DNA from: Pseudomonadota bacterium
GTDB lineage: Bacteria; Desulfobacterota; Desulfobacteria; Desulfobacterales; Desulfolunaceae
Reading direction: 5' to 3'
NCBI GenBank assembly: GCA_018818835.1
Contig: JAHIRD010000001.1
Coordinates: 1 to 57,069, forward strand
DNA: 57,069 bases
Part shown: piece after piece, positions 27,934-36,711 of the stretch
How the letters are laid out: the number at the start of each line of letters is the position of its first letter
How positions within the stretch are numbered: the first letter of the stretch is position 1
Notes under the pieces: generated by a model
Databases searched by the model: none
Told to the model about the DNA's origin: nothing
What the model saw: the letters and a program-made list of their open reading frames with translations, nothing else
Program-made: the position numbers and the translations under genes

Positions 27934-29916
27934 ATGAAACCGGGAACTTTAGTAGAATATATCGATCAGCAGAAAATCACATGCGCTGTGGTGTTGGAGT
28001 TAAAAAACAACCGACTCAGACTGCTCAATGAATCAGACCATGAGCTCAATCAGTCCACGAGCCGAATATCATTTTTTTCAGACGACTCTCTTCCCATGGA
28101 CAAAGGCCGGGACGTCCTTTTAACAGCCTTGAAACAAACCGCATTGCTCAGACGGGAGCTCACACAATCCTTGGATTTAAAATCTCTGTGGGAATTATTA
28201 AATGGAGAGATGGAGTGGATTGATCTGGACACCATGACCGAATACTGCTTCCCTACTCCGGTTTCTTCCCATCAAAAGTCTGCTGTGATACGGGCCTTGT
28301 TTGAAAATCGCCTGTACTTCAAATTTGATCATAATCGTTTTTTCCCCCATACGATGGAGCAGGTTGAAAAAATTCTGGCCCAGGAAGACGAGGAAAAAAG
28401 CAGGAAATGCTTCATCGAAGACAGTGGGAACTGGTTCAAAGAAGCAATCAATTCCCCCAAGCCTTGTCTGCCCGAGAATCTTGCCGAGCTTGGAGAGATT
28501 CTCAAATCCCTTTACGTGTTTGACAAGGACAGTCGTCATTATTCCATGGGAAAAGATATTCTGGCCCAGGCCGGTATCAGTTCCCGTTCCGCAATATTCA
28601 GAGTTTTGGTCAAGCTGGGTATTTTTGAAGAGGAGGAGAACATCGATCTTTTACGCATGGAAATACCCAGGTCGTTTTCTGAAGATGTTCTGGCAAAAGC
28701 TCAAAGCATCCTGCAAAATCCAGTGGCCAGCCAGTCCACCGACCATCAGGAATACTCCCATGTCCAGGTGATCACCATTGATGGCCAGTCCACCACGGAT
28801 TACGACGATGCCCTGAGCCTTGAGAGAATCGGAGATGCCTTTATTTTAGGCATTCACATCAGCGATGTTGCCCATTTTGTCAAACGGGATGACCTGATTG
28901 ACAAACGGGCCTTTAACCGAGGATCGTCCATTTACATGGCCGACAGCAAAATCCCCATGCTGCCCCCGGACATTTCAGAAAATGCGGCCAGTCTGATCGG
29001 AGGGGAATACAGGCCGTGTATCAGTGTCCTGGTCACATTAAACCGGTTCTTCGAAATCAAGGATTTTGATGTCACAGCCACCCGAATCAAGGTAGACCGT
29101 CAGCTCACCTATTCCGAAGCCTCGTCCATGGCCGAAAGTGACCCGGACATGGCCGTGCTCGTTAAAATCGCACGGGCCTTCAGGGAAAAACGATTGAGCT
29201 CCGGAGCCACCCACATCACCTTACCCGAAATCAACCTGTTTCTTGGCGAAAATAACGAGATACTGATCAGCCGCATTGACCGGGAAAGTCCCTCCCGAAT
29301 GATGGTGGCGGAAATGATGATCATGGGCAACTGGCTTATGGCAAGTTTCTTGTCCAGAAATAGCCTTCCGGCCATTTTCAGATCCCAAAATGAACCCAAA
29401 GACCGGCTTTACAAGGGAGAAAGCGACTCGCTCTTTCTCAACTGTCTCCAGCGAAAATTTGTAAACCGTGCCATCATCAGCCATAAAGCCGGATTTCATG
29501 CAGGGCTTGGACTTGACGCTTACGTGACGGCCACATCCCCCATCCGGCGTTACCATGATCTGGTGACCCAGCGTCAAATCAAAGGAGCCCTGGGCATTGA
29601 AACCCCATATACCGTCAATGAAATCACCCAGATCTCTCAAATGCTTGAAGTTCCCATTGCCAATGTGGGAAAAATCCAGTTCAACCGGAGAAAATATTGG
29701 CTGCTCAAATACCTTGAAAAACGAATCGGGGAAAAAACCCCTGGCCTGGTTCTTGATAAAAAACGGAACAGTTATACTGTGGTTCTCACCGACTACATGC
29801 TGGAATACAACCTGCCCGCAAGTGGCCTGAAACTCAAACCACAGGATTCAATCACCCTGGTCATCCAGAACGCCAATGCCCAGAAAGCCTCCCTTTCCGT
29901 GTTTATGACTTATTAG
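27934..29916 (+). CDS. RNase II/R family 3'-5' exoribonuclease
   Basis: The 660-residue protein is close to RNase II in length. The RNB catalytic domain is marked by TIDGQSTTDYDDALSLE near residues 282-298 with the Asp cluster that binds magnesium, then ISDVAHFVKRDDLIDKRAFNRG, MLPPDISENAASL and the late ATSPIRRYHDLVTQRQI signature. The N-terminus has RNA-binding-like segments (MKPGTLVEYIDQQKITCAVV) and the C-terminus a short S1-like beta region. It degrades single-stranded RNA processively. Only a weak ribosome-binding site (AGGCG) precedes the ATG. It diverges from the cyclase operon, with a dispersed repeat between them. Confidence 0.9.
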   Translation: MKPGTLVEYIDQQKITCAVVLELKNNRLRLLNESDHELNQSTSRISFFSDDSLPMDKGRDVLLTALKQTALLRRELTQSLDLKSLWELLNGEMEWIDLDTMTEYCFPTPVSSHQKSAVIRALFENRLYFKFDHNRFFPHTMEQVEKILAQEDEEKSRKCFIEDSGNWFKEAINSPKPCLPENLAELGEILKSLYVFDKDSRHYSMGKDILAQAGISSRSAIFRVLVKLGIFEEEENIDLLRMEIPRSFSEDVLAKAQSILQNPVASQSTDHQEYSHVQVITIDGQSTTDYDDALSLERIGDAFILGIHISDVAHFVKRDDLIDKRAFNRGSSIYMADSKIPMLPPDISENAASLIGGEYRPCISVLVTLNRFFEIKDFDVTATRIKVDRQLTYSEASSMAESDPDMAVLVKIARAFREKRLSSGATHITLPEINLFLGENNEILISRIDRESPSRMMVAEMMIMGNWLMASFLSRNSLPAIFRSQNEPKDRLYKGESDSLFLNCLQRKFVNRAIISHKAGFHAGLGLDAYVTATSPIRRYHDLVTQRQIKGALGIETPYTVNEITQISQMLEVPIANVGKIQFNRRKYWLLKYLEKRIGEKTPGLVLDKKRNSYTVVLTDYMLEYNLPASGLKLKPQDSITLVIQNANAQKASLSVFMTY

Positions 29917-29943
29917 CGACATGCACTATGTTAAAAAAACATA

Positions 29944-29993
29944 GGCCAAACACTATAACACCGCCTATGAGACTTTTCCCGACGTCATCAAAA
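29944..29993. repeat. Dispersed repeat, partial inverted copy 3
   Basis: Read on the minus strand, this begins TGATGACGTCGGGAAAAGTC and continues through a GGCGGTGTTATAGTG and TTTGGCC tract, matching the left half of the 27671 element. The right half is missing. It follows the RNase stop by about 27 bases, next to a CTATGTT/AACATAG hairpin at 29926-29944. Confidence 0.65.
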
Positions 29994-30006
29994 CTGGAGG
30001 ACACCC

Positions 30007-30417
30007 ATGAAAACAATCAACCCCGACCCAGCCGCATTACCCGGGATACTCGCCAAACTCCCGGTCGATGTCCCCATTGTAATGGTGAACCTGCTCCGGT
30101 TCCGTGACAGAGCCATCTACCCGGATGGTAAATCCGATTGCACAGGCCGGGAAGCCTATAAGCGATACTCGATGGTGGCCTTGAAAAAGCTCAAAGAAAT
30201 CGGAGCCCAGGCCATCTTCATGGCAGGCGTCAAAGGTTCACTCATTGCCCCGCCCGATGAGGTCTGGGACGAGGTCCTCCTTGTCCGGTACCCCTCCATA
30301 CAGGCATTTTCAAACATGCTGGCCATGAAAGACTACAGAGACGTTACTGTGCACCGAAGCGCTGCCCTTGAAGATTCAAGGCTCATCGCAACCGTGGAGC
30401 ATGTGGCCGGGTCATGA
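30007..30417 (+). CDS. DUF1330-like small protein
   Basis: The 136-residue protein has the ferredoxin-like alpha/beta pattern of DUF1330/dimeric alpha-beta barrel proteins: PIVMVNLLRFRDRA, GREAYKRYSMVALKKLKEIGAQAIFMAG, DEVLLVRYPSIQAFSNML, DYRDVTVHRSAALEDSRLIA. Biochemical function of this family is not established. GGAGG lies 6 bases before the ATG. It may be transcribed with the EamA gene 99 bases downstream, although that gap is fairly long. Confidence 0.7.
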   Translation: MKTINPDPAALPGILAKLPVDVPIVMVNLLRFRDRAIYPDGKSDCTGREAYKRYSMVALKKLKEIGAQAIFMAGVKGSLIAPPDEVWDEVLLVRYPSIQAFSNMLAMKDYRDVTVHRSAALEDSRLIATVEHVAGS

Positions 30418-30516
30418 CCTTGTTCCTATCGATAGCGACATTCATTCCCTTGTATTTTTTCATTTCAAAACATGGTAGAAGACGCTTTTTCCGGTTTTAG
30501 CCGGGGAGGGTCACCC

Positions 30517-31392
30517 ATGGTATTAAACAAAGAAAAAATGATTCCCGTTGTCAGCCTGATCCTTGCCATGCTGCTATGGGGTGGCTCATTCATCGCCCTT
30601 AAAATCGCCTTTCGTTACTATGACCCCATGGTGGTGATCTTCGGCAGAATGCTGGTGGCCTGCCTGTGTTTTATTTTTTTTATGAAACGGCTCCTCACCA
30701 TCCAATACAAAAAGGGGGACTGGAAATACATCCTTCTGATGGGCCTGTTCGAGCCCTGCCTTTATTTCATGTTTGAAGCAAAGGCCATCACAAACACAAG
30801 TGCATCCCAGGCCGGAATGATCACGGCCATGCTGCCCCTTCTGGTGGCCCTTGCCGCATGGATCTTTCTGAAGGAGGACATCCATGTTCGAACCATTTTA
30901 GGGTTTGCCCTTGCGGTGGCAGGAGCCTGTCTTCTGAGCATCACCGGGCCATCCAGTGTTGATGCTCCCAATCCGCCATTGGGGAATTTCTTTGAATTCA
31001 TGGCCATGGTGTCGGCCACGTGCTATGCCATTGTCTTAAAGAAACTGAGCATGCGTTATTCAGCCCTGTTCCTCACAGCCATCCAGGCCCTGATCGGAGC
31101 CCTTTTCTTTTCTATCTTTCTATTTTTCCCATCAACAACGATTCCGGCCCAGGTGGAGCCCCAGGGCATGTATGCCATCTTATATCTTGGCGCCGTGGTA
31201 ACCATGGGAGCCTATTTCCTGTACAATTACGGCGTCAGCCAGATGCCCGCCAGCAGGGCCACGGCCTTTGTCAATCTAATTCCGATTTTCACTGTATTCA
31301 TGGGCTGGTTGATCTTGGGGGAAGCCTTCACGACAATGCAGTTTGTTTCTGCGGGGGTGATCCTGGCCGGAGTTTTCCTGAGTCAGTCATAA
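30517..31392 (+). CDS. EamA/DMT-family membrane transporter
   Basis: The 291-residue protein has ten predicted helices arranged as two EamA repeats: MLLWGGSFIALKIAFRYYDP ... ITNTSASQAGMITAMLPLLV in the first half, and MVSATCYAIVLKKLSMRYSA ... LGAVVTMGAYFLYNYGVSQM in the second. DMT transporters export or exchange small metabolites and amino acids; substrate cannot be inferred. ATG 30517 follows GGGGAGGG by 6 bases and is preferred over 30472. It ends just before the long non-coding region upstream of the large operon. Confidence 0.85.
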   Translation: MVLNKEKMIPVVSLILAMLLWGGSFIALKIAFRYYDPMVVIFGRMLVACLCFIFFMKRLLTIQYKKGDWKYILLMGLFEPCLYFMFEAKAITNTSASQAGMITAMLPLLVALAAWIFLKEDIHVRTILGFALAVAGACLLSITGPSSVDAPNPPLGNFFEFMAMVSATCYAIVLKKLSMRYSALFLTAIQALIGALFFSIFLFFPSTTIPAQVEPQGMYAILYLGAVVTMGAYFLYNYGVSQMPASRATAFVNLIPIFTVFMGWLILGEAFTTMQFVSAGVILAGVFLSQS

Positions 31393-32018
31393 TAAGCATT
31401 ACTTGTCAAAAAACCATGCGCTTTCAACCAAGGCTCTTTATCTTTTCGGAATCACCGTTCACTTGGCCATACTCACATGGATGATGACGCGTCCTCTTGT
31501 CAGCCACACTAACGATGCTTAAAACACCACCAAAACGTCTTTCTCCAAAAAACGGTTGAAAGCCCCGGTCAACAGGACATAAAAGTTCATGCACTATAAT
31601 GTCCGATGCCTATTTATGTGATTTGCACAATTGGCCTGTCCCCAATTTGCAATTTGGACTTAATTGGATTTTGTTGCCATCCGCATATGTAAAACAGCTG
31701 TTTTGGTCAAAACCGTTTTGATCACGACTGCAACATGTATTCTCATGACTATGAGATCTGAGCGTCATATCTAAACATACCCGCCCATTAGCGGTTAATA
31801 AAACGAAACTGCTCATATTTTTTTTATAATTCTATATTTTTTTCACATTCGTTAATATATTGCCAAAAATATATTATATATAATATTTAAAGAAACTTAA
31901 GTCACATATCACCCAAGGAATATCTGAATTTGACCGGTCAAAATCCGTTTTTGTCACGCCACTTGCGGACTTGACCAAAAGTGGCGAGACAAAGGATTGA
32001 ACCCTTAATATGAGTGAG
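31393..32018. other. Palindrome-rich non-coding region upstream of the large operon
   Basis: No credible gene lies here. Perfect inverted repeats are AAAACAGCTGTTTT (31691-31704), TCAAAACCGTTTTGA (31707-31721, one-base spacer), TCTCAT/ATGAGA (31741-31756) and TGACCGGTCA (31931-31940). GTCACGCCACTT (31953-31964) pairs at 11 of 12 positions with AAGTGGCGAGAC (31979-31990). A 68-codon minus frame at 31610-31816 has no ribosome-binding site and is rejected. The palindromes could be operators or folded RNA. Confidence 0.6.
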
Positions 32019-32047
32019 TTGACAGACAACAGAAAAAAAAATAAAAT
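32019..32047 (+). promoter_or_regulatory. Near-consensus sigma-70 promoter for the large operon
   Basis: A perfect -35 TTGACA (32019-32024) and a five-of-six -10 TAAAAT (32042-32047) are separated by 17 bases. Transcription would start near 32054 and give a leader of about 270 bases before the first ATG. The leader's first 60 bases are extremely AT-rich. Confidence 0.65.
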
Positions 32048-32324
32048 ACAAATTAAATCTAAATAAATTTAATTTAAAAATAATTATTTTTTTATATTGT
32101 AAAAATCGTAAACATTGATTACAACAAATAACAACGTAACTTGATATACGATTTATTCAATTCTGAGGTTATTGTGATTCTAAATCTACACATCAAGGCA
32201 CGAAACAGTATTTTTCTTTGTCCAAAACGTTAACATTGTTCATTTTTAGCCTCCTTGTTCGCTATATGGAATAAGGCTAATTTAAATACCCTAAGTTATT
32301 GATATTTAGAGTAGGAGGACTGTT

Positions 32325-34085
32325 ATGCAGTATGGCAAGCGGCTAATTTGGGTGATAGCTTCCATCAGTTTGTTGCACGTTTGTTTTATTCCCGTCACAT
32401 TTGGGTGCGACATTGCAGTGGTTTCAGCTAAAGCGTCATCGAATTCAAGACCTTTTATCTGGAAAAGCAGGGATAATGGTTTAAGTTGGGAGCAAGAAAT
32501 AGCATCCTATAAAAGATCAGACAACCGGGTTAATTCAGCAGCCGGTGGAAGCATACGGGTGATTGACAGGACACGGGGGACGGCCGCACAATCTGGCGGT
32601 GCCAATGAGTCTGGATTTGCCATCACAAACACCACGGTTTATCAGGAAAGCCCCATCCATGAATATCTGGCAAGTGCGAACCTGAACCTGATGTCCAACG
32701 CCCTTAAACTCTGTGTCACTGTAAACGATTTTGATGAATACATCGCTGGCTGGCATGAAGACAGTTCTAACCGGACCCGAATTCTCAGCGGTAATTTTGT
32801 GGTTATCGACGCGAGCGGAGGTGCGGCCCTTTATGAACTCACCACCGGAGATTCCTCCAACGATGTTTATGCCTATGGCGGCCGAGTGAAAGTGCATAGG
32901 ATTGATGCCAATACAGGCTTCGTGACAAACGAGGACGGTGATCTGATCGGAAACAACGGTGAAATCGGCACCATCACAGACTATCTCAACAATACATCGG
33001 TTCAGGTCATGGGTCTGGACCGTGTGATTATCAACCGCACCTACAGCCGGTCCAACAATGGTTTATTCATTGTGGATCAGTCGGGAAATGTGGTTGACGA
33101 TGGTGACAACTTTTGTGGCATAGCAAATCGGACCAACTCAAGCTTCTGGGTTCATCTCAACGATGACACACCCCGGGAAGACAGGGCCATGGATATGATG
33201 CTCCTGTTGAAATCAGAGGGACGTCTTACCTTCAGGGCTATTCTCCAGGAGGTGGCTAAGGATATTGATGTTGATGATTACAATCTTGATGCTTACCCTC
33301 ACCTATCCAATCTGGATCCTGGAACCGATACACAGCAGAGCACCTTTCACACCATCAGCCGGTATTGTACAAATCTGGCCTTTGTGGTGGACGGCATTGC
33401 ACCCGGGGCAAATCCTGACCTGATTACATTGTGGGTCAACCTGGGCGAACCGGCCGTGGGAGTTGCTGCTCCTTTTTTCCCTGCTGCAAATGCAGTTTCC
33501 GATTTTTGCTGGGCTGATACCAAAGTATTCAACAGATATTTTGATCTATCGCCCACATGCTACTTGAATCAAACCATCACCGATGCCAGGAACACCCTCT
33601 ATGAGGATAATGGTGACAACAACATTATAGCCATGCTGCCACCCCTTGATATCACGAGTCAACTTTTTCTTGATCTGTTGAGGGTAAACTGGCTTTTAGA
33701 TTCAAGGGAAGATGCATGGGGTGACTTTGAGGGATCCCTGTCAGAATGGCACATGCTCTGGCTCTCATACATGGCATCCCAGGATTCATCGGATAAGACC
33801 ATTGACATGCCCGGTCTTGCAGAAATCCAGAGTTGGACATTGCCTCTTGAAAATACAATCTTCGAAAAAACAGATCAATATCTTAATGCCATGCGGATGG
33901 ATTCAAGCAAAATCAGTGAAAGCAATCTGTCCGTTTTTTCAAATTATACAGCTGAATTTTTATATGAAAACTATAATAACCGTTCTGATTCATATAAAAC
34001 ATGGGGTTTCACAAACCCCTGGGGATCAACAACAACGACAACAACATCGACAAGCATTTTAAAGAGAATTTTCTGGTGGTTGTAA
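32325..34085 (+). CDS. Secreted Ntn-hydrolase-like (C69/C45-type) protein with Thr-rich tail
   Basis: The 586-residue protein has a signal peptide ending VTFG followed directly by CDIAVVSAKASS and RPFIWKSRD. This matches N-terminal nucleophile hydrolases such as the linear amide and C69 families, in which the exposed Cys is the catalytic residue. ANESGFAITNTTVY and a long mixed alpha/beta body follow. Near the end a run of Thr (GSTTTTTTSTS) links to a hydrophobic basic tail ILKRIFWWL, an unusual arrangement that may be a membrane or surface anchor. Family members cleave or transfer amide-linked acyl groups. GGAGGA precedes the ATG. It is the first gene of the large operon and would act outside the cytoplasm. 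Confidence 0.65.
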   Translation: MQYGKRLIWVIASISLLHVCFIPVTFGCDIAVVSAKASSNSRPFIWKSRDNGLSWEQEIASYKRSDNRVNSAAGGSIRVIDRTRGTAAQSGGANESGFAITNTTVYQESPIHEYLASANLNLMSNALKLCVTVNDFDEYIAGWHEDSSNRTRILSGNFVVIDASGGAALYELTTGDSSNDVYAYGGRVKVHRIDANTGFVTNEDGDLIGNNGEIGTITDYLNNTSVQVMGLDRVIINRTYSRSNNGLFIVDQSGNVVDDGDNFCGIANRTNSSFWVHLNDDTPREDRAMDMMLLLKSEGRLTFRAILQEVAKDIDVDDYNLDAYPHLSNLDPGTDTQQSTFHTISRYCTNLAFVVDGIAPGANPDLITLWVNLGEPAVGVAAPFFPAANAVSDFCWADTKVFNRYFDLSPTCYLNQTITDARNTLYEDNGDNNIIAMLPPLDITSQLFLDLLRVNWLLDSREDAWGDFEGSLSEWHMLWLSYMASQDSSDKTIDMPGLAEIQSWTLPLENTIFEKTDQYLNAMRMDSSKISESNLSVFSNYTAEFLYENYNNRSDSYKTWGFTNPWGSTTTTTTSTSILKRIFWWL

Positions 34086-34134
34086 CATCAAACAATCGGG
34101 GGATCGTTTGGGTGGGAACACGTGGAGGTGATTT

Positions 34135-34926
34135 ATGTCAAATTTAGTCGTAAAATTTTACTCTCGGTACGAATTAACTGAAAAAGATCTTGAAGAAATG
34201 CATCTTGTGTTCAGAAAATATTATCTGAACGCTGAAATGAATACATTTAAAAATGATCTTGATAAAAAGAATGGTGTTTTTCTTCTTCGGGATAAAAGCA
34301 CGGATAACATCGTAGGTTTCAGCACCATCCTTGAAATGAGGATGAGAATCAACGGAAAAAAAGTTCTTGGTTTCTTCAGTGGTGATACCATTGTGGAGGA
34401 ACAATACTGGGGGAATAATCCTCTTACCGGTGAGATTGTGAAATATTTTGTAAAAAAATTATTCCTGCATCCCTTTACACCGATTTACTGGTTCCTGATT
34501 TCAAAGGGGTACAAGACCTATCTTCTTCTGGCCAATAACTTTTTACAATATTATCCCTGCCACAACCGTGAGAACAAGCATCTTGAAGATATTGCCGTTG
34601 GATACAGCACCTATCTTTTCAATGACTATTTTGACAAGAAAAAGAAAATCATCGATTTTGGAGCTAACTACCAGGCTCTCAAAGGCGGCGTGGCTGAAAT
34701 CACGGCTGAAATGTGTTCAAAATACCCAAAAATCGCTTTTTTCAATGAGAAAAACCCAACCTGGGACAGAGGTACTGAACTGCCCTGTGTGGGCGTTCTC
34801 AACTGGCCAGTGATATTAAACAAGATTTTTGTCAAACCGCTTAAAAAACCCTTAAAAGTATTTTTTTCTTCCTTTTCTCATGGAAAGACGCCACGAAGAC
34901 TTGCATCACAGAGAAAAGCCATGTAA
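34135..34926 (+). CDS. GNAT-like acyltransferase or related protein
   Basis: The 263-residue protein has an N-terminal region resembling a GNAT fold: YELTEKDLEEMHLVFRKYY, GVFLLRDKSTDNIVGFSTIL, RINGKKVLGFFSGDTIVE and GNNPLTGEIVKYFVKK. The canonical acetyl-CoA loop Q/RxxGxG/A is not clear, so activity is uncertain. The C-terminal 100 residues are basic and rich in aromatics. It has no membrane helix. TGGAGGTGAT precedes the ATG, and it follows the Ntn-hydrolase gene by 49 bases. Acyl or acetyl transfer within the pathway is an inference. Confidence 0.55.
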   Translation: MSNLVVKFYSRYELTEKDLEEMHLVFRKYYLNAEMNTFKNDLDKKNGVFLLRDKSTDNIVGFSTILEMRMRINGKKVLGFFSGDTIVEEQYWGNNPLTGEIVKYFVKKLFLHPFTPIYWFLISKGYKTYLLLANNFLQYYPCHNRENKHLEDIAVGYSTYLFNDYFDKKKKIIDFGANYQALKGGVAEITAEMCSKYPKIAFFNEKNPTWDRGTELPCVGVLNWPVILNKIFVKPLKKPLKVFFSSFSHGKTPRRLASQRKAM

Positions 34927-34957
34927 AAGATAATCAGCTCATATGGTTGGTAAAGAG

Positions 34958-34979
34958 CCCGGATCTTTCAGTATCCGGG
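34958..34979 (+). terminator. Intra-operon hairpin, possible attenuator
   Basis: CCCGGAT and ATCCGGG form a perfect 7-pair stem with an 8-base loop, followed by a weak T-rich stretch (TTCCTTATTTCT). It lies in the 91-base gap after the GNAT gene and may reduce read-through into the GH3 gene. Confidence 0.5.
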
Positions 34980-35017
34980 TTCCTTATTTCTGAATCTGTC
35001 ACAGGTCTTTAAATGCT

Positions 35018-36676
35018 ATGAATGTTTCACCCAGCGTATCAAGCAAGGTTTCCAGCCTTGCGTTTCGTTTATTGTATGCCATGAGCCTCAAGGGGACCAA
35101 GGACTTTGAATATTCCATGGATCATCTTGAGTCTGTTCAGAGAAAAAAACTTACCCAACTGCTTCATTATTCGGAAAACAAAGTACAGGCCTGCAAATAC
35201 AATCTTCATAGTACCATGAGCTATGAAGAGTTTGCAAAACGTGTACCCCTGACAAAGTACCCGGACTGGGAATCCTTTGTTCTTGAACAAAAAAATACAG
35301 GGTCCCCCAGCCTGACCCGGGATACATGTGACAGGTATCAGCCCACAAGCGGGTCCTCATCAAAAATGAAATGGATTCCCTATACTCCTTCATTTCTGAC
35401 GGAACTTGACAGTGCCATCTCCCCCATGCTGGTTAATGTATTCAAGAATAACCCAAGAATCTTAAAGGGGAAACACTACTGGTCCCTTTCATGGATACCC
35501 ACCCACCTTCGAACAAAAATTTCTCCGGACGCCAATGATGATATGAAGCTTCTCCCCTGGTGGAAAAGGCTTTTCATGAGCATCACCATGGCTGTGCCCA
35601 ATGAAATTTCCTTTGCAGCCACCTCCGAAGGGTCCATTATTTCAAGCATCGCACACCTTCTTTCGTGCAAAGACCTGTCCATGATATCCGTGTGGAGCCC
35701 CACCTTTGCCATCAACCTGTTTGAACAAATGGCCAGACACAGGGAAGAATTGTCTGAAATTCTGGCCAAAGGTGACTGGGGAGACAGACGGCAGGAACTT
35801 TTTCATATCCCCTGCCCCAGATCACCCTTTGCCGCGAACATACTTGATACCTGGAATGGAGAGGTCGGACCTGATTTTTTAAAAACAATCTGGCCCGACA
35901 TGGCCCTGATCAGTTCCTGGGATACGTCTTCGTCACGTATCTGGGCACAGGAACTTCAAAGGCTTTTCCCGGATGCAGCGTTTCTTGCCAAAGGTCTCTG
36001 GTCCACAGAAGGGGTCGTAACCATCCCCTACCAAGGGAAATACCCTTTGGCTGCGACCAGCCACTTTTATGAATTCATTGACCACGACACACAGCGCATC
36101 CATGCACCCTGGGATTTGAAAAAAGGACAGATTGTAAGACCACTTCTGACAACGGGCTCGGGATTTTTCCGATATGACCTCAATGATCAGGTCCGGGTCA
36201 GTGATTTTTTAAGGGGCTGCCCCTGCTTTGAATTTTTAGGCAGGGGCGAGGGTATCGATATGATCGGAGAAAAGCTCACGCCCAAAATCGCATCGGAAGT
36301 GATCAGAAAAGCCTGTGATACGTTTCAAATCAGGGCATTGACCCTTCTTGCCTCACCGGGCAGTATCACCAAAGGTGAGAAACCCCGTTACCATCTTCTC
36401 TGCGAGGCCCAGCCGGATGATCAACTTAAGAAAAAAATAACACAATTTACATCCTTGCTTTTGGAAGAATCGTTTCATTACAAGCTGGCAACGGAAATCG
36501 GTCAGTTAAACCCTGTCAATGTCGTATTACACCCTGATTGCCGAAAAATCTATCAAGAGAGAAATGAGAAGCGGGGAATGATTTTAGGGGATATGAAAAT
36601 TGAGCCCCTTGTTCTATGGGATGAAAGTGACGCCGAATATTTTCAACGGCTTTCGCTCAATACGCGGACACTATAA
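35018..36676 (+). CDS. GH3-family acyl-adenylating amido synthetase
   Basis: The 552-residue protein matches the GH3 superfamily: QPTSGSSSKMKWIPYT at about 108-123 (ATP/phosphate loop, as in TSGTTSGxxKxIP), GKHYWSLSW, and KGLWSTEGV near 324-332 (the YxxSEG-type motif), plus FEFLGRGEGIDMIGEKLT with the hinge Gly-Glu-Lys near 410. GH3 enzymes adenylate a carboxylic acid and join it to an amino acid or other amine. Bacterial members are of mostly unknown substrate. The gene follows the GNAT gene by 91 bases and precedes a PaaK-like gene by 35 bases, implying a shared pathway. Confidence 0.85.
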   Translation: MNVSPSVSSKVSSLAFRLLYAMSLKGTKDFEYSMDHLESVQRKKLTQLLHYSENKVQACKYNLHSTMSYEEFAKRVPLTKYPDWESFVLEQKNTGSPSLTRDTCDRYQPTSGSSSKMKWIPYTPSFLTELDSAISPMLVNVFKNNPRILKGKHYWSLSWIPTHLRTKISPDANDDMKLLPWWKRLFMSITMAVPNEISFAATSEGSIISSIAHLLSCKDLSMISVWSPTFAINLFEQMARHREELSEILAKGDWGDRRQELFHIPCPRSPFAANILDTWNGEVGPDFLKTIWPDMALISSWDTSSSRIWAQELQRLFPDAAFLAKGLWSTEGVVTIPYQGKYPLAATSHFYEFIDHDTQRIHAPWDLKKGQIVRPLLTTGSGFFRYDLNDQVRVSDFLRGCPCFEFLGRGEGIDMIGEKLTPKIASEVIRKACDTFQIRALTLLASPGSITKGEKPRYHLLCEAQPDDQLKKKITQFTSLLLEESFHYKLATEIGQLNPVNVVLHPDCRKIYQERNEKRGMILGDMKIEPLVLWDESDAEYFQRLSLNTRTL

Positions 36677-36711
36677 CGTTTGATACATGCGGCACCATAC
36701 AGGAGCGTAAC

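Noticed and set aside
31610-31816. 68-codon Cys-containing minus-strand frame upstream of the large operon
   Set aside because: No ribosome-binding site, signal peptide or coding character; it overlaps palindromes that explain the pattern.
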